Shown in pieces: positions 15,901 to 23,751 of a stretch of 51,913 nt of DNA; the first letter of the stretch is position 1, and every line of letters begins with the position of its first letter. The translations under genes and the position numbers were made by a program. The notes under the pieces are model-generated. The model saw nothing but the letters and a program-made list of their open reading frames with translations, searched no databases and was not told the DNA's origin. Source of the stretch: an uncultured Oscillospiraceae bacterium (lineage in GTDB: Bacteria > Bacillota > Clostridia > Oscillospirales > Oscillospiraceae); contig CALWOP010000004.1 in the NCBI GenBank assembly GCA_944383195.1, forward strand, positions 1 through 51,913. Reading direction: 5' to 3'.

Positions 15901-18897
15901 TTATCCTCTTCCCCGGCGGCTGCGCTCCGCCTGAAGGCGCTTTTCCATCTGACGGTACACCTGGTCGGAGATGGTGCGCATCTGCCGCGCCAAGGTCCTG
16001 TTCACAAGCTCCGTAATATCTTCCGTGGTCTGTGCCACCACCTTGCGCTCCACCTGATGCACGTCCACCTGGTGGCTCTGGCGGCGGGTCACTTCCTCAC
16101 GGGTATCAGTCTGAGTGATCTTTTGGGTCTGCTGCTGCTTAAACTGCTCCAGAAGCTCCTCTGTCACATCGGCAGCTTCCTGCTTATGGACGATCTTCAC
16201 CGCCGGGGGCGGCGCCGTCTCCTCCACGATGCTCCGGCGCCTGACCGGCAGGCGCTCAAACTGTTTCAGCACCGTCTCCGACCGCTGCCACAGCCGCTCC
16301 TGTTCCTGCTTGGTCTTTTCCTCAGGATGCTCCAGCACCAGGGGCTGTTCCCCTTGTGCCGCCTTTTGCAGCTGGGCATGTAGGGCGCCCAGGCTGCCGG
16401 GCTTCAGCAAGCCCTTTGCCAACGTCCCCTCCGGGTCCTTTTGATAGGCCAACACCGCCTCATAGACCGCCCGTTCCTCCGGCCGGGCCTGGCGCAGCAG
16501 CGCCTGCTCCCGTGGGGTCAGTTCCGGGTGCTCCATGGCGGCGGGCTGCTCCCGCTGGGCATAGATCTCTCGCAAAACGCTCTCCGGCTCATTCAGCGCC
16601 CGCAGCGCATCCCGCATGGTGCGCTGGAGATCCGGGCCTGGGGGAAGCTGGGGCTCCCTTTGCAAGCGCTCCCTCTGAAGTGCCTGAAGGACGGTGCGGT
16701 TATGCTGGTCGATGCGGTTCATCTCCTCCAGCAAGATCTCCGGCACCTGCTCCTCCGCCTCTCTGGGCGTCAGCGGCACCGGCTGGATGGGCAAAGCAGG
16801 CTGAGCTTCCGTCTGCTTGGGCAGCTCCAGCCACGGCAGAATGGTTTCTGCCCGCTCCCGCACCGGCGGCAAGACCTCCGCCGGTGTCCCGACCTCCCGT
16901 ACCACCCGCTCCTGTTCCCGCTTGGTGCGCTCCCGCAAAAGCGCAAAAGCTTGTGGGGAGCGCTTCGACGGCCAAAGCCGCTGAAATTCCGGTACAGACA
17001 GCAGCTGGTTGATGACCGCCCGCTCCTCTATCGTCACCGTCTCCCCGCTTTGCAGGCGGTGGATCAGATTCTCCTGGTTGATCGCAACGTTATGGAATAT
17101 GCTGTTATGTTCCTCCGGCGGCATACTTTGCCCGCCGTGTATTTTTTCCGCCATTCCAAGCAGCTCTTGGATGGTACGCTGTTGGAACTGCCGGTCATGT
17201 TCCTTGGTAATATATTGTTCCAGCTGTGTGTTCTCCGCCAAAGTCCGCTGGATGCGCTCCGTCTCTTCGTCCTCCGCAGGCCCTCCCCGCAGATCAGCCG
17301 GTAGGAACATTGCCTCACGGCCGGGGGCAGAAATGCTATGCTCCTTTCCCAACTGCTGGCGGATGATTTCCCGCAGATGCTCGCTGGAACGCTGCTGCTC
17401 CCGCTCCTGACGGAGTATCCTCTCCCGGTCTGCGTATGTCGCTGACGCAGGGGGCTTCCTTTCCTGGGGCTCGTCCTCCTCTGCTTCCGGCGTCCGGCCG
17501 TGGAGGGGTACTGTCTCATTTGTTTCCCAGGATTGGAACTGGCTTTCCTGGTGGGTCTCGTTCTGGTAAATCAGGTTCAAAGTCTCCGTGCCCTGGGCGG
17601 CATCTCGCTGAACCGCCGGGGGCACCGGATGTTCTGTTTCTCGTATGGTCTGCCGCAGGCTATCCCGCAGCATTGTCTGCGTGACATATTGCTTGGTATC
17701 TGTTCTTTGAAGCTGTGTGCTTCGTTCCAGGAAGGTTTTCTCTGTTTCACCCTCCCTGATCTGATGCTGAAGGAATATCTGTGCTGCCCGCTGATCCCCC
17801 ATGGGCGGTACGGTTCTTCCCTCCGCCTTTGGATACATCTGCCGGTAAAGCCTCTGGTACTCCTTGAGCTCCTGCACATAGGTATTCCACGCAAGCTCTG
17901 TCCGCTGGGACAAGTCAACTGCCGGCTGGGACTGGCTGTGATATGTCTCAAACCGGGACAGCGTATGTTCCGCCACCTGCCAAAGGGCATTTTTCACCTG
18001 CACCCACTGCTCCTGGCGGTACTGCGGCCGGTTCAAGACCTGCACCACCGTGTCGTCCACAGCGGTGATCAGCGCGGCGGCGGCCGCCTGGGCGATCACT
18101 TCGTCCTCGTTCTTGGGCGCTTCCAACAGCGCCCCTGTCTCATATGCGTTCAGGTGGTGGAGCAGATGCAACTTGGGCTGCTGGTAGATTTGCTGTTTGA
18201 TCTGGGCCAGCGACACCGCGTTGCTGAACCGCAGCTGCTCAGACAGCTTCAGTTCCTGGTTGCGGATGATATTGGCCCCAGTTGTCCAGCTGCGCTGAAA
18301 GGCATAGACCGTCTCATACAGATTTGTTGTCTTCAGCCGGTTCAGGATGCTCATACACAGCGTGACTCGTGGGTCCTGGGGCGCGGCAGGCTCGTCCTGC
18401 TGGGTTTCCATGGGCAGGGGCAGCGCTGGAGCGGCTTCTCCCGCCGCGCTTCGCTGCAAGATGCGCTCCAGTTCCTCCCGGTACAGCTTCGCCATGTGGA
18501 CAGTGCTCTCAGTTTCCACCTGCAGCTGCCGCACCTGCTCCATGAATCGTGCCACGTTCGTAATGCCCAGCCGGTTCAGCACCATGGTGATGTACACCTG
18601 ATCCTGATAGGTAAACTGCTGCGTACCATCCAGCAAAATGCGGTTTACCACATGGTTTGCCACTTCCATGGTGACGCTTCGCACATCCACGGTATTCTGC
18701 TGGTTCACCAAAGTCGTCATACCGCCCAGCTGCTCCGGAAGCTCCGGGGGGGCAGTCATCAGAAACAGCAGATCCTTGGCTGTGAAATGCGCGCCAAGCA
18801 GGCTGTAATTGCCCCGGATGCGCTCACAAAAGCTCTCCGCGTTCCCTGTGAGATCCTGTGTGATATGCAGTTGTATCGGGGCTTTCAGTGTGAGCAT
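15901..18897 (-). CDS. 998-aa Gln/Glu/Arg-rich coiled-coil protein, ruler candidate
   Basis: A 998-residue protein with no family I recognise. Residues 1-150 look folded (KAPIQLHITQDLTG, SLLGAHFTAKDLLFLM, QDQVYITMVLNRLG). From about 150 to the end the sequence is very rich in Q, E and R with frequent heptad-like leucines and proline-containing breaks (QPALPIQPVPLTPREAEEQV), ending in a basic RSRRGRG tail. No membrane segment. It occupies the place between the tube genes and the hub genes where contractile phages and CIS usually encode the tape measure, so I suggest a length-setting or tube-lumen protein. It lacks the hydrophobic segments of many phage tape measures, so a cytoplasmic scaffold is the alternative. 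SD AGGAGG 5 bases before the ATG. Confidence 0.7.
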   Translation of the reverse strand: MLTLKAPIQLHITQDLTGNAESFCERIRGNYSLLGAHFTAKDLLFLMTAPPELPEQLGGMTTLVNQQNTVDVRSVTMEVANHVVNRILLDGTQQFTYQDQVYITMVLNRLGITNVARFMEQVRQLQVETESTVHMAKLYREELERILQRSAAGEAAPALPLPMETQQDEPAAPQDPRVTLCMSILNRLKTTNLYETVYAFQRSWTTGANIIRNQELKLSEQLRFSNAVSLAQIKQQIYQQPKLHLLHHLNAYETGALLEAPKNEDEVIAQAAAAALITAVDDTVVQVLNRPQYRQEQWVQVKNALWQVAEHTLSRFETYHSQSQPAVDLSQRTELAWNTYVQELKEYQRLYRQMYPKAEGRTVPPMGDQRAAQIFLQHQIREGETEKTFLERSTQLQRTDTKQYVTQTMLRDSLRQTIRETEHPVPPAVQRDAAQGTETLNLIYQNETHQESQFQSWETNETVPLHGRTPEAEEDEPQERKPPASATYADRERILRQEREQQRSSEHLREIIRQQLGKEHSISAPGREAMFLPADLRGGPAEDEETERIQRTLAENTQLEQYITKEHDRQFQQRTIQELLGMAEKIHGGQSMPPEEHNSIFHNVAINQENLIHRLQSGETVTIEERAVINQLLSVPEFQRLWPSKRSPQAFALLRERTKREQERVVREVGTPAEVLPPVRERAETILPWLELPKQTEAQPALPIQPVPLTPREAEEQVPEILLEEMNRIDQHNRTVLQALQRERLQREPQLPPGPDLQRTMRDALRALNEPESVLREIYAQREQPAAMEHPELTPREQALLRQARPEERAVYEAVLAYQKDPEGTLAKGLLKPGSLGALHAQLQKAAQGEQPLVLEHPEEKTKQEQERLWQRSETVLKQFERLPVRRRSIVEETAPPPAVKIVHKQEAADVTEELLEQFKQQQTQKITQTDTREEVTRRQSHQVDVHQVERKVVAQTTEDITELVNRTLARQMRTISDQVYRQMEKRLQAERSRRGRG

Positions 18898-18926
18898 GGC
18901 GGCCTCCTGTATCTGGTATCACGCAC

Positions 18927-20408
18927 TCATTGTCCTGCCTGGGGGATCTCCACCACTTCCGACAGCAGCTTTCGGGCAGCCTGCATATGCTGGCACACTT
19001 CCCGCACCTGCTTTTCATGATAGCACGTCTGCTTGGACAGCTTTTTCACCTGCTCAAACCCGGCATTGATCTGTGGCAGGTTATCCTCCCCCAGGGCCTG
19101 AAGGGCCATATTGGCCTGCAGGCATTTGTCGTGCTGGTCGCTGCAATCTGTCTGCGCCTGCTTTCCGGTGTCCTTGCGCAGCTTCAGATTGGTCAGGCTG
19201 TTCTGCAGGGGATTTATCTGCTTGGAGGCCGTCTGAAAAGCGCTTTGTGCCTCCCCCAGCATACGCTGTGCCTGTTCCTGCGCCTCGCGGGCCTTTTCAG
19301 CTTCCGCCGCGGCTTTCTTCCACTCTTCCACCGCTGCATCATATGCTTTTCTGGCCTGATCCGCCTGGGACTTTGCGTCCTTTTCCTCCGCTTGCGCCGC
19401 TTTCAGCTGCTCCGCGCCCACGGCCTGCTCATCCTGGGCGGCAGTCTGCTGGGCCGTTTCCTGCGGGGATTGCGAATCATTTGGTTTTTCCCCGGCATCC
19501 TGCAGCTTGTTTTGCAGCTCGCTGCCCTTACGGCTTGCTTCGTGCCAGGCGGCATCTGCTTCCCGCCAGGCGCGTTCTCTTTCCTTGGCTTCCTGCTCTG
19601 CCATGCGGGCGGCATCCAGGGCTTCGTCGGCCAGCGCCTTTTTCGTCTTGCCGCCCTCACCGTTGAGGCCGGCTTTCGCCTGATCGAGCTGCTGTGTCAA
19701 AGCTCCGCCCGGCCCCACGGCGCTTCGCAGGCTGCCCAGCGTCTGCTCCAGCTCCTGGAGCAGGGCCTCTACGTCCCCTTGCACAAGCTCCGTGTCCGCC
19801 TGGGTCTTGGCCGCCAGCGCCTGGCTGTACAGCTCCTGGGCCAGCGCTTTCAGCTGAGACGGCGTCTGATCCACTGATTTGGCATTGGTGGGGGGCGTCT
19901 GAATGTCCTTGGAGATATTGTCTCCCGCTTCACTCCAGGGCAGGTCCACACAGAGCATTTCCCGGTAACCGATGGTGGTAGTCTCCACCAAAAGGCCGGA
20001 CTGGTCGGCCACAAGATCGCCGTATGTCTTTTTCATGACAGTACAGCCCGTAAATACATACGTCCGGGCCACCACGCCCGGGATGAACTGGTCGTGGTTT
20101 CGGCTGACAAACAGCAAAACCGGCAGCACCAGGTCCGCGCCCAGAGGCAGGGGGTCCAGATAATCCACGCCCACATAGCGCTCTATTTCCAGTGTGAAGG
20201 GCTGGGTAATGGGCTTGCGCCGCATATGGACGTAGTCGTTGAGGCCGCCCTCCTGAATGTAGTCATACTCCAGTTCCCTGGTAAATGCCCGCACACTTTT
20301 ACAGGGCAAGTCGAACAGCATCTCCACGCGCAGCATGAAATTGAAATTGACCAATGGGTTTTTCCCCTGGTTCCAAACGATCCAGTTCTGATCTGAGATG
20401 CTGGCCAT
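18927..20408 (-). CDS. Second tail-tube protein with long coiled-coil extension
   Basis: 493 aa. Residues 1-165 belong to the gp19-like tail tube family: VNFNFMLRVEMLFDLPCKSV, REFT-like AFTRELEYDYIQEGGLNDYV, KPITQPFTLEIERYVG, and ARTYVFTGCTVMKKTYGDLV. From about 185 to 450 it is a continuous Ala/Glu/Gln/Lys-rich heptad region (RMAEQEAKERERAWREADAA, AAEAEKAREAQEQAQRMLGE), then a short Cys-containing C-terminus (QTDCSDQHDKCLQANM, SKQTCYHEK). Tube proteins are normally 140-170 aa, so the 320-residue extension is unusual. Likely a baseplate-proximal or terminal tube ring whose arm projects into or beyond the tube. SD AAGGAGG upstream. Confidence 0.82.
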   Translation of the reverse strand: MASISDQNWIVWNQGKNPLVNFNFMLRVEMLFDLPCKSVRAFTRELEYDYIQEGGLNDYVHMRRKPITQPFTLEIERYVGVDYLDPLPLGADLVLPVLLFVSRNHDQFIPGVVARTYVFTGCTVMKKTYGDLVADQSGLLVETTTIGYREMLCVDLPWSEAGDNISKDIQTPPTNAKSVDQTPSQLKALAQELYSQALAAKTQADTELVQGDVEALLQELEQTLGSLRSAVGPGGALTQQLDQAKAGLNGEGGKTKKALADEALDAARMAEQEAKERERAWREADAAWHEASRKGSELQNKLQDAGEKPNDSQSPQETAQQTAAQDEQAVGAEQLKAAQAEEKDAKSQADQARKAYDAAVEEWKKAAAEAEKAREAQEQAQRMLGEAQSAFQTASKQINPLQNSLTNLKLRKDTGKQAQTDCSDQHDKCLQANMALQALGEDNLPQINAGFEQVKKLSKQTCYHEKQVREVCQHMQAARKLLSEVVEIPQAGQ

Positions 20409-20429
20409 GGCGTTGCGCCTCCTTACCCG

Positions 20430-20594
20430 TTATTTTCTTCCAAATTCCAAAATACTCTTCTCTTTTTTCTTCTTGGAGGGATTCAAACTGCTGTTGATGG
20501 CGGAGATCTCCTCACACCACCGCCGCCGGCTGGCATGGTCCAGCGCAAGCACCTCCTCAGAGCTCCAATGGAAATAATAGGAGATAAAGCTCAT
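20430..20594 (-). CDS. DUF6760-like small CIS protein
   Basis: Short gene translating from the ATG at 20594 as MSFISYYFHWSSEEVLALDH followed by ASRRRWCEEISAIN and a lysine-rich tail (54 aa). The YFHWS.EEVL.L.H..RRRW..EI..IN pattern matches the small protein found between tube genes in many eCIS clusters (DUF6760, as I recall it). In-frame sequence upstream also fits the family (LYPKQELYREM), up to the upstream gene's stop, but contains no ATG, GTG or TTG. Translation may therefore start at CTG or ATA overlapping the upstream stop, or at the ATG given. Role unknown; possibly a tube or assembly adaptor. Confidence 0.72.
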   Translation of the reverse strand: MSFISYYFHWSSEEVLALDHASRRRWCEEISAINSSLNPSKKKKEKSILEFGRK

Positions 20595-20626
20595 CTCCCG
20601 GTAGAGCTCCTGCTTGGGATACAGCG

Positions 20627-20989
20627 TTATCCCTCTCGCGTAAAATTTATTGGTACCTCAAAGATCTTGCCGCAGTCCGGGCAGACGACCTGCATAGTGG
20701 GCGGCTCCACATTGTTGATGCGCTGGTACATATCCTGCAAAAATGCCAGATCCGCCGTGAAAAACCGCTCTACGATAGAGGGCACCACGGCGTCAAGTCC
20801 CTCCAGCTCCGTAATGACGGCAGACAGGATCACAATGGTCAAGTAGGAGGGGTTGGACAGCACGCGGGGGTCACGGGTGGCGGCGATCTCGTCTCCCGCG
20901 GTGGCCAGACGCATTTTTCCCCGCTTGTGCACCACGCCCTGCTGGTCCACAAACCCCTTTGGCAGTTCAAAATCATATACGGTGGTCAT
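20627..20989 (-). CDS. Baseplate-hub assembly chaperone-like protein
   Basis: 120 aa. Starts with DFELPKGFVDQQGVVHKRGK and RLATAGDEIAATRDPRVLSNP, then LTIVILSAVITELEGLDAV, and ends with a CPDCGKIF Cys pair that could bind zinc with few other ligands visible. Proteins with this N-terminal pattern are annotated as T4-type baseplate hub assembly chaperones (gp26/gp51-like) or tail assembly proteins next to the tube genes of phages and eCIS. Probably a cytoplasmic assembly factor and not part of the particle. SD GGGGAGG, 8 bases before the ATG. A strong GC hairpin lies between this gene and the tube gene. Confidence 0.75.
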   Translation of the reverse strand: MTTVYDFELPKGFVDQQGVVHKRGKMRLATAGDEIAATRDPRVLSNPSYLTIVILSAVITELEGLDAVVPSIVERFFTADLAFLQDMYQRINNVEPPTMQVVCPDCGKIFEVPINFTREG

Positions 20990-21011
20990 GGTTGTTTAAC
21001 CTCCCCGTCCA

Positions 21012-21037
21012 GGGAGGGCGGAATTCTCCGCCCTCCC
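21012..21037 (-). promoter_or_regulatory. GC-rich stem-loop between tube gene and downstream genes
   Basis: GGGAGGGCGGA / TCCGCCCTCCC, 11 base pairs with a 4-base loop, in the 67-base gap after the tube gene. There is no T-run on the - strand, so it is not a full terminator; it could act as an RNA-stabilising or processing element that lets tube and sheath messages outnumber the downstream ones. Confidence 0.6.
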
Positions 21038-21056
21038 CACGACATATTCACAAAGA

Positions 21057-21554
21057 TCAGTTGGGAATGGTCAGCTCTTCGTAGGCCAGTTCCACACTCT
21101 CAATGGCGACCTCGCTGGTGGAGGCGTTCAGATCGGGGCCGGAATACTTGGTCACCCAGGCCTCTTTCAAAATCCAGGTCACGTTGCCCTTGATGGTATC
21201 ATAGGCGGAGTTGGGCGCGCCGTCCCGAATGTCCAGCAGTTCAATGGTGACCGTCTTGCGGGGCATGGCCCCGCGGGTCTCGCTGACGCACTCCTGAATC
21301 CAGGTTTTGAAGCCATTGGCAATGGTGTAGCCCATTTTCAATGTGATGTTGCCGTGCTTCACCAGTCCGGGGATCTTGACGGGGGCCAGAGAGTGGGCAT
21401 TGCCCTGGCGGAACTCCACCACATCCACACTGGCCTCGATCCCGGTGACCTCGCTGAACGCGGCCATAGCGCCCGACAAATCGGGGACGGACACCAGGAA
21501 ATTCATTTTTGTCAATGGATATGCCATACCCGCGCTGTTCATATCATTAGCCAT
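21057..21554 (-). CDS. CIS inner tube protein (gp19/Hcp-like)
   Basis: 165 aa, gp19-like tail-tube family, corresponding to Afp1/Afp5. Visible blocks are NFLVSVPDLSGAMAAFSEVTG, ASVDVVEFRQGNAHSLAPVK, GLVKHGNITLKMGYTIANGF, and VTIELLDIRDGAPNSAYDTI followed by WILKEAWVTKYSGPDLNAST. Hexameric rings stack to form the injected tube. It follows the sheath gene by 35 bases with SD AAAGGAG, 8 bases before the ATG. A strong stem-loop follows it. Confidence 0.93.
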   Translation of the reverse strand: MANDMNSAGMAYPLTKMNFLVSVPDLSGAMAAFSEVTGIEASVDVVEFRQGNAHSLAPVKIPGLVKHGNITLKMGYTIANGFKTWIQECVSETRGAMPRKTVTIELLDIRDGAPNSAYDTIKGNVTWILKEAWVTKYSGPDLNASTSEVAIESVELAYEELTIPN

Positions 21555-21589
21555 ATTTTAAGTCTCCTTTGTCACATAGTTTGGTGTGC

Positions 21590-23293
21590 TTATTCGGCGC
21601 CGCCGGCGGCCTCGGAGGTGAACTGAGTCACCCGGAAGATGACGAACTCGGCGGGACGGCTGGGCGCGATGCCGATCTCACAGATCAGCCGGCCGTTCAT
21701 GATGTCATCCCGGCTCATGGTGCTGGGGCCGATATCCACGAAAAATGCCTCGGCAGGGGTCTCGCCGGCCAGCATACCGGCACGGAACATATTCTCCAGG
21801 AAGGAGGACACCGTCATCTGGACCCGCGCCCACAGGGAGGAATTGTTGGGCTCAAACACCACCCAGTTGGTAGCGGCCTTGATGGACTGCTCCACATAGA
21901 TGAACAGGCGGCGGACGTTGACATACTTAAAGCTGGCGTTGGAGCTGGCGGTCCGGGCGCCCCACACGCGGATGCCCTGGCCGGGCAGCGCCCGGATCAG
22001 GTTCACTCCGGCGGGGTTTAGAATATCCTGCTCGCCGTTGTTATAGCCCACGGACAGGCCGCTGCACTGGACCACCTCGTTGGCGGGCGCCTTATGGACG
22101 CCCCGGGTCACATCCGTGCGGGAGTATACGCCGGCCACAGAGCCGGAGGGAGGCACGAAGCCGGGCTTTTTGGTGACGGGATCAAAGACCTGGACCCAGG
22201 GGTGATACATGGCCGCGTAAGTGGAGTCCACAATGCCGCGATACTCCAGAACATCATTGACCTTGACCTTATCCTTGGGGATGTCCAGAATGGCGAAGCG
22301 GTTTTGCTGGTTCTCACAGTGGGCCACCAGAGAAACCACCACCTCGGGGATGGTGACGCCGGGAACAGCGATGATGCTGGCCACGGTGTTCTCGATGAAC
22401 GCCTGGATGCCGGTGCGCTTGCCGGGCCCCTTGTCCTCGCCGATGTAGGTTCCGGCATTGACTGCCTCCATGGTGCCGTCGCTGCCGCCGGTGAACGCCA
22501 TGGTACCGGCCAGCTTGCCCTCACCAAAGATCAGGCTGACGGGGTTGGCGATCTCAGGAGCAGGGGCGATATCCTCCACGGCCAGCAGAGCGCTGTCTCT
22601 CAGCTTGTCCGCCAGATAGTTCCGGGAGGTGGGGTTCAGGTTCAGGCCGGAGTAGGACTCGATGTCGCCCTCATAACGGACGGTGACATCCATCTCCACG
22701 GAGTATACCACCGCCTTGGGGACCAGCGCGTTGTCCACAGGATCGCCTGCAAACGCCTGCTCAAAGGTGACCGTATTCTCGAAAATAGCGGAAATGCGGT
22801 TGAGCTCGCCGGCAAATTCCACCAGATCGCCCTCGGCAAAGCCGGCGGTGCTCTTGGCGGTGTACACCAGATCCCCTTCCTTGGCGATCAGCTGCATTTT
22901 CCGCTTGTTGACCGTGGTGAAGCTGACCAGGATGCGGTTGCCCCACTTGCCCTCGTTGGCGGCCCGGAGAGAGAGGATCCCCGCCTTCGCGGTTGCGACC
23001 TTCGCGTCCTCAGGAATGACACGGGTGACAAAGCAGCGGGTTCCGCCGTTTGTGAAGAACTGCTCTACCGCATAGGGCAGATAGCGGTACTCCCCGTGGG
23101 TATACTCGCTCAGGTAGCCGCCGAACTGCCGCTGGAAATCCGCGAAGCTGGTAACCAGAGAGGGCGCGCCCACGGTGGGGCCTTTCACCGTCATGCCGAT
23201 GAAGCCCGCAGTGCTGGTGCCAACGCCTTCGATGGCACGGGGAGAGGATTCGTACTCCTCCACATAGACGCCGGGGGATAGATACTCAGCCAT
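21590..23293 (-). CDS. Contractile sheath protein
   Basis: 567 aa from MAEYLSPGVYVEEYESSPRA at 23293. Family hallmarks: the N-terminal YLSPGVYVEE arm that links neighbouring sheath subunits; GVGTSTAGFIGMTVKGP; FGGYLSEYTHGEYRYLPYAV; and the C-terminal sheath domain with GVYSRTDVTRGVHKAPANEV, GIRVWGARTASSNASFKYVN, RRLFIYVEQSIKAATNWVVF and EIGIAPSRPAEFVIFRVTQF. It corresponds to Afp2-4. The only sheath gene in the cluster, so the sheath is homopolymeric, unlike Afp/PVC with three. An earlier in-frame ATG (23341) adds 16 residues unlike the family and lacks a ribosome site. The SD is 37 bases upstream with a hairpin between (see separate entry). Confidence 0.95.
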   Translation of the reverse strand: MAEYLSPGVYVEEYESSPRAIEGVGTSTAGFIGMTVKGPTVGAPSLVTSFADFQRQFGGYLSEYTHGEYRYLPYAVEQFFTNGGTRCFVTRVIPEDAKVATAKAGILSLRAANEGKWGNRILVSFTTVNKRKMQLIAKEGDLVYTAKSTAGFAEGDLVEFAGELNRISAIFENTVTFEQAFAGDPVDNALVPKAVVYSVEMDVTVRYEGDIESYSGLNLNPTSRNYLADKLRDSALLAVEDIAPAPEIANPVSLIFGEGKLAGTMAFTGGSDGTMEAVNAGTYIGEDKGPGKRTGIQAFIENTVASIIAVPGVTIPEVVVSLVAHCENQQNRFAILDIPKDKVKVNDVLEYRGIVDSTYAAMYHPWVQVFDPVTKKPGFVPPSGSVAGVYSRTDVTRGVHKAPANEVVQCSGLSVGYNNGEQDILNPAGVNLIRALPGQGIRVWGARTASSNASFKYVNVRRLFIYVEQSIKAATNWVVFEPNNSSLWARVQMTVSSFLENMFRAGMLAGETPAEAFFVDIGPSTMSRDDIMNGRLICEIGIAPSRPAEFVIFRVTQFTSEAAGGAE

Positions 23294-23338
23294 ACTTCTT
23301 TCGATTCCGGGAGTTTGCTCCCGAAACCTTCCTCCTTT
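23294..23338 (-). promoter_or_regulatory. Sheath-gene ribosome site with intervening hairpin
   Basis: On the - strand AAAGGAGG (23338-23331) is followed by AA, then an 11-bp stem GGTTTCGGGAG / CTCCCGGAATC with loop CAAA (23328-23303, two G-U pairs), then nine bases and the ATG at 23293. Linear SD-to-ATG spacing is 37 bases; folding the hairpin reduces it to 11, a normal value. The purine run GAAAGAAG nearer the ATG is too close (1-2 bases) to work well. Confidence 0.7.
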
Positions 23339-23366
23339 CATTGATGAACGATTCTTTGTACGTGAT

Positions 23367-23750
23367 TTATGTTTTTGTGGTCATTTGTCCAGGATTCATA
23401 ATGGAAATGGTACCGCCGTAGGCGCAGGTCAGCTTCCCATCGCTGGTAAGGACCGGTTTTCCCGATACCCGTACCTTGCCGGGGCAGGTCCATGGTCCCG
23501 CCGGAGCCGGGACACAGGGCTGGGGGGTCAATACGCCCAGCGCCGCCGCGGTAGCGGCAGCCACAGTGGGGTTTCCCAGAGAGGTACACATCCCGCAGCT
23601 GCCCACATTGCTCATAGGCGCGAAATCGGCAATGCTGGCCACAGGCTTTCCTCCCATACGAATCCCCATCTGGTTGGTGGGATTGAGCTGCCCCGGAGCG
23701 GTCCCCATTGTACACAGGCAGGTTGCGCCCGCCACCACCGCAACCGCCAT
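23367..23750 (-). CDS. PAAR-like spike tip protein (DUF4280)
   Basis: 127 aa, start MAVAVVAGATCLCTMGTAPG at 23750, one base after the stop of the upstream gene; a longer frame to 23894 lies inside that gene and is not used. Typical DUF4280 blocks: GKPVASIADFAPMSNVGSCG, CTSLGNPTVAAATAAALGVL, TPQPCVPAPAGPWTCPG, LTCAYGGTISIMNPGQ. Seven cysteines may bind metal or form disulfides. Corresponds to Afp10, the pointed cap on the beta-helix needle. It is unusually far from the hub and spike genes (11-14 kb), placed instead upstream of the sheath. No toxin domain is fused to it. Confidence 0.9.
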   Translation of the reverse strand: MAVAVVAGATCLCTMGTAPGQLNPTNQMGIRMGGKPVASIADFAPMSNVGSCGMCTSLGNPTVAAATAAALGVLTPQPCVPAPAGPWTCPGKVRVSGKPVLTSDGKLTCAYGGTISIMNPGQMTTKT

Positions 23751-23751
23751 A

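Noticed and set aside
23341..23341. Sheath start at the upstream ATG (23341)
   Set aside because: It lacks a ribosome site, adds residues unlike the family and its first codons are themselves the AAAGGAGG sequence used by the downstream ATG.
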